Below, one piece after another: positions 9,101 through 11,318 of a stretch of DNA of 11,318 nucleotides (its first letter is position 1; each line of letters begins with the position of its first letter). The notes under the pieces were generated by a model, which was not told the DNA's origin, ran no database searches, and saw only the letters and a program-made list of their open reading frames with translations. The translations under genes and the position numbers were made by a program. The stretch covers positions 276,510 through 287,827 of the forward strand of contig NW_008705599.1 in assembly GCF_000186865.1 (NCBI RefSeq). The letters run 5' to 3'. Source of the DNA: Aureococcus anophagefferens (lineage: Eukaryota > Sar > Pelagophyceae > Pelagomonadales > Pelagomonadaceae).

Positions 9101-10338
9101 GTCGACGGCGGGAGCGTCGGCGGCGCCGTAGGCCGCAGCGAGGGGCCGGCCGTCGGGCTGCCGGGCGACACTGTCGGCCGCGCCGTGGAAGGGGACGGGG
9201 TCGTGGGGCCCGGGGTCGGTCCCGCCGTCGACGGGCGGGCGCTCGGTCGATTCGTGGGCCCGGCCGTCGGCGGGAGCGTCGACGACACGGTGACGGCGGC
9301 CGTCGCGCGCGGCGCGGAGCCGTCGACGCACTCGAGCGCCGCGTCGTAGGCGCCCATGGTCTCGAGCGTCACTCGGTGCGCGCCGGCGTTCGCGACGACG
9401 ACCGCGGCGCCGACGCCCGAGAGGCGGACGTCGGCGCACGCGCCGCCGCGGTAGGTCCACACCAAATCGCAGGGCGTCGCGGCGACGCAGTAGATGTGCT
9501 CCGCGGCGAAGCGGAGGAACGAGGCCGTGGGCGCGAGCGTTGGGCCGGGCGACGGCGGCGGCGGCGTCGGCGCGGGCGAAGGCCGGGGCGTCGCTCGCGG
9601 CGCCGTCGGCGCTTTGGTCGGCGCCGCGGTCGGCGCTGCAGTCGGCGCCGCGGTCGGCTCTGCGGTCGGCGCGAAGACGTTCTCCGCGCGGGCCGTCAGC
9701 GCCGTGGCGACGAAGGCGCTGAGGTCGTCGTCCGCGTCGGCGACGGCTTTCGTGAAATTCGCGAGTCTGTAGCCGTCGAGGGCCTCCTTGGCCGCCGCCG
9801 CGGCGTCGCGCGACGGCGCGTCGTAGACGTAGGCGCAGACGACGAAGTCCGCCAGGACGCGGCGTTCCGTGGCGAAATCCGCCAGGACGCGGCGGCGTTC
9901 CGTGGCGTCGCGGAAGTCCACGGCGACGACGTCGCCGACGATGTCCGCGAAGACGGCCGCGAAGACTTGGCTGTGGTTCTTCGCGGCCGCGAGGCCCACG
10001 TGCTCGAACTCGAGCTCGCCGGAGACGGCGTAGGTCGCCGGCGAGGAGGAGGACGACGACGAAGAACCGGTCAGCCCGTAGGCCGCGCCGGCGACGGCCG
10101 CGGCGACGACGAAACAGCAGCAGCACGCGAGCGGCCGGCGCCGCGCGGGCGTCTTCACGACGACCGGCGTGCCCTTGCGGAACGGCGCCGGCGACAGCGG
10201 CTCGAGCACCTCCGGGTCCTCGCGCGGGCGGCTCTTGAAGCCGTGCAGCGGCGTGAAGACCTCCTCGATGTCGTGCTCGAGCTCCCGGCGCGACGGCAGC
10301 TTGGGCAGCACGCGCGCGGCGCCCTTGCGGCCGAACAT
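3175..10338 (-). CDS. Membrane-anchored DUF1800-DUF1501 fusion protein (one intron; two apparent frameshifts)
   Basis: Model: exon 1 10338-6766, intron 6765-6678, exon 2 6677-3175 (TAG). One extra base must be discounted in A5 at 7877-7881 and one near 5775-5800; the total is then 7074 nt, 2357 residues. The start MFGRKGAARV was chosen because CAA-rich untranslated-looking sequence precedes it; an in-frame ATG at 10452 is the alternative. Order: basic tail 1-69; transmembrane helix about 70-90 with CCCC; Ser8; an alpha/beta region; PT linker about 222-270; Ig-like stretch; PT linker about 350-434; DUF1800 from about 545 to 1750, with an EF-hand-like loop at 669-680, LRQRVAWALAQIF (about 1070), FPDENFAREVMQLFTIGL (from 1148), ARAWTAFEGQ across the intron and HHRNTPAFVAHKL (from 1649); DUF1501 about 1940-2350 with SGGVDTFN (1955), GGFDSHSD (2211), SEFGRT (2256) and GTDHGWGGH (2268). 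Topology suggests a type II surface or secretory protein. Both families lack a known function. Bacterial homologues are often separate adjacent genes, so bacterial origin followed by fusion is inferred. Confidence 0.85.
5775..5800 (-). other. Apparent +1 frameshift in the DUF1800/DUF1501 gene (site 2)
   Basis: Upstream, the protein reads VNVVHDVSRDAPDH; downstream it resumes one base later as KTTFRVAWDGGAF. Both frames are clearly coding and no plausible intron separates them. A T4 run lies at 5775-5778 and a GG pair just upstream in transcription. Removing one base at either restores the frame. The exact position within about 25 bp cannot be fixed from sequence alone. Sequencing error in a homopolymer, a real inactivating indel or recoding are all possible; error is the most likely. 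Confidence 0.7.
6669..6765 (-). repeat. 9-bp direct repeats flanking the intron insertion (target-site-duplication-like) with subterminal inverted repeats
   Basis: GTGGACGGC occurs at 6757-6765 (intron start) and at 6669-6677 (downstream exon start), on the minus strand. Taking 8 bp as the duplication, the enclosed element runs 6757-6678. Exactly 15 nt from each end lie GTGACGATT (6742-6734) and, inverted, GTGATGATT (plus strand 6693-6701), matching in 8 of 9 positions. The outermost bases match poorly. Confidence 0.6.
6678..6765 (-). other. 88-nt GT-AG spliceosomal intron, candidate introner element
   Basis: Removing 6765-6678 joins ...EFARA to WTAFEGQDARGN in frame. This restores a conserved DUF1800 segment (ARxWT) that is otherwise broken by a stop at 6678. 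The intron starts GTGGACGG and ends TTGGTAG. It is distinctly less GC-rich than the flanking exons. A perfect direct repeat GTGGACGGC starts both the intron and the downstream exon, so the 5' splice site lies inside one repeat copy. Confidence 0.85.
7877..7881 (-). other. Apparent +1 frameshift at an A5 homopolymer (site 1)
   Basis: Read on the minus strand, ...DDDHLRGF meets a TGA at 7875-7873 right after a T5 run. With one T fewer the protein continues smoothly as GFYELSGRYIYAVEGLDVALVDSPC and remains open to the intron. The junction is immediate, leaving no room for an intron. A homopolymer sequencing error or a real 1-nt insertion explains it best. Confidence 0.8.
9036..9290 (-). repeat. 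Second Pro-Thr/Pro-Ser-rich linker of the DUF1800/DUF1501 protein
   Basis: This stretch encodes about 85 residues dominated by PT, GPT, RPS and PPS motifs (residues about 350-434) and ends in PTAAPTEH. Such linkers are expected to be extended and O-glycosylated in extracellular proteins; that role is inferred. DNA repetition is looser than in the first linker. Confidence 0.7.
9605..9676 (-). repeat. 12-bp tandem repeat (six units) encoding PTAA repeats
   Basis: GTCGGC recurs on the plus strand at 9605, 9617, 9629, 9641, 9653 and 9665, exactly every 12 bp, with slightly varied fillers. The minus strand reads PTAE-PTAA-PTAA-PTAA-PTKA-PTAP, residues about 222-245 of the DUF1800/DUF1501 protein. 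The unit is a multiple of three, so copy number could change without a frameshift. Confidence 0.85.
9844..9906 (-). repeat. Imperfect 30/33-bp tandem duplication within the coding region
   Basis: GAAGTCCGCCAGGACGCGG... (9844-9873) is followed directly by GAAATCCGCCAGGACGCGG... (9874-9906); the second copy has three extra bases. The protein reads ERRRVLADFATERRVLADF. The frame is kept, and the near identity suggests a fairly recent slippage duplication in the juxtamembrane extracellular region. Confidence 0.8.
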
Positions 10339-10390
10339 CGTTGTTGCTGGTGTTGTTGTTGTTTGTTGCGGGTTGTGGGTGTGCGACCCT
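10339..10390 (-). promoter_or_regulatory. CAA-rich 5' leader of the DUF1800/DUF1501 gene
   Basis: Immediately before the chosen ATG at 10338, the minus strand reads ...CAACAAACAACAACAACACCAGCAACAACG-ATG. CAA-rich, G-poor leaders are typical of unstructured eukaryotic 5' UTRs. The sharp change from this leader to normal GC-rich codons supports starting translation at 10338, not at 10452. Confidence 0.55.
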
Positions 10391-10670
10391 GCGGGCTGCA
10401 CGTTGCTAGCGGACCTTATTCCGGGCGCTTCGCCGCGAAGGCAGCCCCGCACTCCGCGAAATACAGGCCAAGCGCAGTCACTGGGGCAACACCAGCTTCA
10501 TCTTGAAGCTGCTCTCAATCGACTCTCGGCTTGAAGCATCAGTGCTCTCGGAAGCAAGTCATGGTGCGGGTCGTGCATAGGTGCGCCAGCCCCACGCGCA
10601 CGCCTGAAACACGCCGTACCCATCACGCCCATACGCACTCCTGAACACCCATTACCCCCGCGCAGCAACC
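10391..10670. promoter_or_regulatory. Divergent intergenic region
   Basis: This 280-bp stretch lies between the minus-strand DUF1800/DUF1501 gene and the plus-strand small gene, and is therefore a likely bidirectional promoter. It is less GC-rich than the genes. It contains one 8-bp-stem hairpin (10493-10511) and a loose direct repeat CTTGAAGC...GCTCTC (10502-10516 and 10530-10549). A pyrimidine-rich stretch ending CGCAG (to 10665) could be a 3' splice site for an upstream exon of the small gene. No TATA box or RNA gene is recognised. Confidence 0.4.
10493..10511. repeat. 8-bp inverted repeat, 3-nt loop
   Basis: CAGCTTCA-TCT-TGAAGCTG is a perfect inverted repeat in the divergent intergenic region. 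It could be a dyad binding site or simply chance; nothing else marks its function. Confidence 0.5.
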
Positions 10671-10672
10671 CA

Positions 10673-10943
10673 GTGAACCTGTTCCGCGTGCTGCTCGCAG
10701 CGCTGGGCCTCATGGTCGCCGTCGCGCGCGCCGCCGGCGCCGTCGAGCTGTCGCCACTGCCCCGAACCCTCTCTCGCGCGCAGGTTCGCGCCGCCGGCCG
10801 TGCAGCCGCGCGCGACCCAGCCCGCGGCGACGATCATCGCCGAGGCGGAGACGACGTTCTTCGACGTCGGCCTCGACAACGGCGACCTCGAGTTCGACGA
10901 CGCCATCACGGCCGCCCGCAAGTGCGGCTTCTGTATGGGCTGA
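10673..10943 (+). CDS. Candidate small secreted protein gene ending KCGFCMG (probably spliced; start uncertain)
   Basis: Two coding-looking pieces lie in different plus-strand frames. The first reads NLFRVLLAALGLMVAVARAAGAVEL from 10676, a typical signal-peptide core with small residues at a cleavage site. The second reads FAPPAVQPRATQPAATIIAE, then ETTFFDVGLDNGDLEFDD, then AITAARKCGFCMG, stopping at TGA 10941-10943. A 34-nt GT-AG intron at 10750-10783, with a pyrimidine-rich end (CCCTCTCTCGCGCGCAG), would join them in frame (...AVEL-FAPP...). The codon at the expected start is GTG (10673); the first ATG in this frame is at 10712, inside the hydrophobic core. A start on an upstream exon is therefore possible, and degeneration cannot be excluded. 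DNGDLEFDD resembles an incomplete EF-hand loop. No known family is recognised. Confidence 0.4.
10750..10783 (+). other. Possible 34-nt intron in the small gene
   Basis: The segment begins GTCGCC and ends CTCTCGCGCGCAG. Removal fuses the signal-peptide frame to the downstream frame as a phase-2 junction. At 34 nt it is extremely short for a spliceosomal intron. A larger alternative uses a GT at 10681 (103 nt) but deletes the signal-peptide core. A simple indel is another explanation. Confidence 0.3.
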
Positions 10944-11149
10944 GCCGGCGACACCAACTGCCCCGTTGGTGGCCTCTAGATCGCTCACCCCATTCCCCGC
11001 GAGACGCCGCGGCCGCGCTCATGACCCCCGGGACGCCCAACGTCCGGCCCCGGGGCGACGCCGCCGCCGCCGCGCTCGCGCCAAAACCCACGCGCGCCCC
11101 CCGCTCCGGGGAAGAGCCGCGCCGCCGAAAGAAGTTAAGTACCGGCATA
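10944..11149. other. Convergent 3' intergenic region
   Basis: This 206-bp region lies between the stop of the small plus-strand gene and the stop of the minus-strand gene entering from the right. It is mostly GC-rich low-complexity sequence; AT content rises near 11128-11149, just after the minus-strand TAA. Apart from one hairpin at 10952-10971, no feature is recognised. Confidence 0.5.
10952..10971 (+). terminator. 7-bp stem-loop after the small gene
   Basis: CACCAAC-TGCCCC-GTTGGTG forms a perfect 7-bp stem with a 6-nt loop, starting 8 nt after the TGA. It has no following T-run and does not match the histone 3' stem-loop consensus. It may be a 3'-UTR structure; 'terminator' is only the nearest category. 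Confidence 0.35.
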
Positions 11150-11318
11150 TTAGCTCACGCGCGCGGGCGCCCGCGTCATCCAGCCGCCCGCGGCGAGGTA
11201 GGTCAGCGTCGCCGCCCACGTCGCCGGCGACGCCTCGGACCCGAGGAACTCGAAGGCCCAGCGGCCCTCGCGGCCGTGGACGAGGAGCACCGTGGCCAAC
11301 TTGCGCGTCTTGACGTCC
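11150..11318 (-). CDS. C-terminal 55 codons of an unrecognised protein (5' end off window)
   Basis: From the right edge the minus strand reads DVKTRKLATVLLVHGREGRW, then AFEFLGSEASPATWAATLTY, then LAAGGWMTRAPARVS and a TAA at 11152-11150. Codon use is the same GC-rich kind as in the other genes, and the alternating hydrophobic pattern (LATVLLVH, WAFEFLG) looks like beta strands followed by a helix. The stop is followed by AT-richer sequence, as expected for a 3' UTR. Too little is present to name a family. Confidence 0.6.
   Translation of the reverse strand, partial: DVKTRKLATVLLVHGREGRWAFEFLGSEASPATWAATLTYLAAGGWMTRAPARVS

Noticed and set aside
7891..10506. Plus-strand open frame of about 871 codons
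   Set aside because: Antisense shadow of exon 1 of the same gene; long open antisense frames are expected at this GC content.
10498..10713. Minus-strand 71-codon frame in the divergent region
   Set aside because: No domain, no signal peptide and atypical composition; the plus strand has the better coding signal nearby.
10391..11149. tRNA, rRNA, other RNA genes or transposon ends in the intergenic parts
   Set aside because: No cloverleaf, conserved rRNA segment, long terminal inverted repeat or transposase fragment was visible.
1..11318. Bacterial origin, defence island, CRISPR or phage
   Set aside because: There is a spliced intron, a CAA-rich leader, PT-rich stalk protein and no ribosome-binding sites or operon-like spacing; no defence or phage genes are recognisable.

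Overview
The window looks like nuclear DNA from a GC-rich microbial eukaryote, most likely a stramenopile alga of the pelagophyte type (Aureococcus or Pelagomonas-like). The signs are a very GC-rich coding sequence, a spliceosomal GT-AG intron of 88 nt, a CAA-rich 5' leader, Pro-Thr-rich 'PTAAPTAAP' linkers of the sort common in stramenopile surface proteins, and protein families (a SLIP-GC-like large GTPase, a DUF1800+DUF1501 fusion) that fit such a host. The species assignment is inference. No bacterial operon, CRISPR, rRNA or tRNA signal is visible.

Layout, left to right. (1) 1-2930, minus strand: the first 976 codons of a large P-loop GTPase of the dynamin/SLIP-GC type, with an N-terminal domain that resembles a RAMA module; its 3' end lies beyond the left edge. 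(2) 2931-3174: a 244-bp gap between tandem genes, holding the 3' flank of the next gene and presumably the GTPase promoter. (3) 3175-10338, minus strand: one very large gene for a single-pass membrane-anchored protein. Its order is cytosolic tail, transmembrane helix, extracellular alpha/beta region, two Pro-Thr linkers, a large DUF1800 domain carrying an EF-hand-like loop, then a complete DUF1501 domain. It reads as one protein of about 2357 residues if the 88-nt intron at 6678-6765 is removed and one surplus base is discounted at each of two A/T homopolymer sites (7877-7881 and near 5775-5800). (4) 10339-10670: CAA-rich leader and a divergent intergenic region. (5) About 10673-10943, plus strand: a short candidate gene for a small secreted protein ending in KCGFCMG, probably spliced. 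(6) 10944-11149: a convergent 3' region with a short hairpin. (7) 11150-11318, minus strand: the last 55 codons of an unrecognised gene entering from the right.

The most interesting items are the DUF1800-DUF1501 fusion and the intron inside it. In bacteria these two uncharacterised families are commonly encoded by neighbouring genes; here they form one anchored surface protein. The intron is flanked by a perfect 9-bp direct repeat and has a symmetric subterminal inverted repeat, as expected if a small DNA transposon became an intron ('introner element'). The genes show no evident shared pathway; the layout is ordinary for a compact algal genome.
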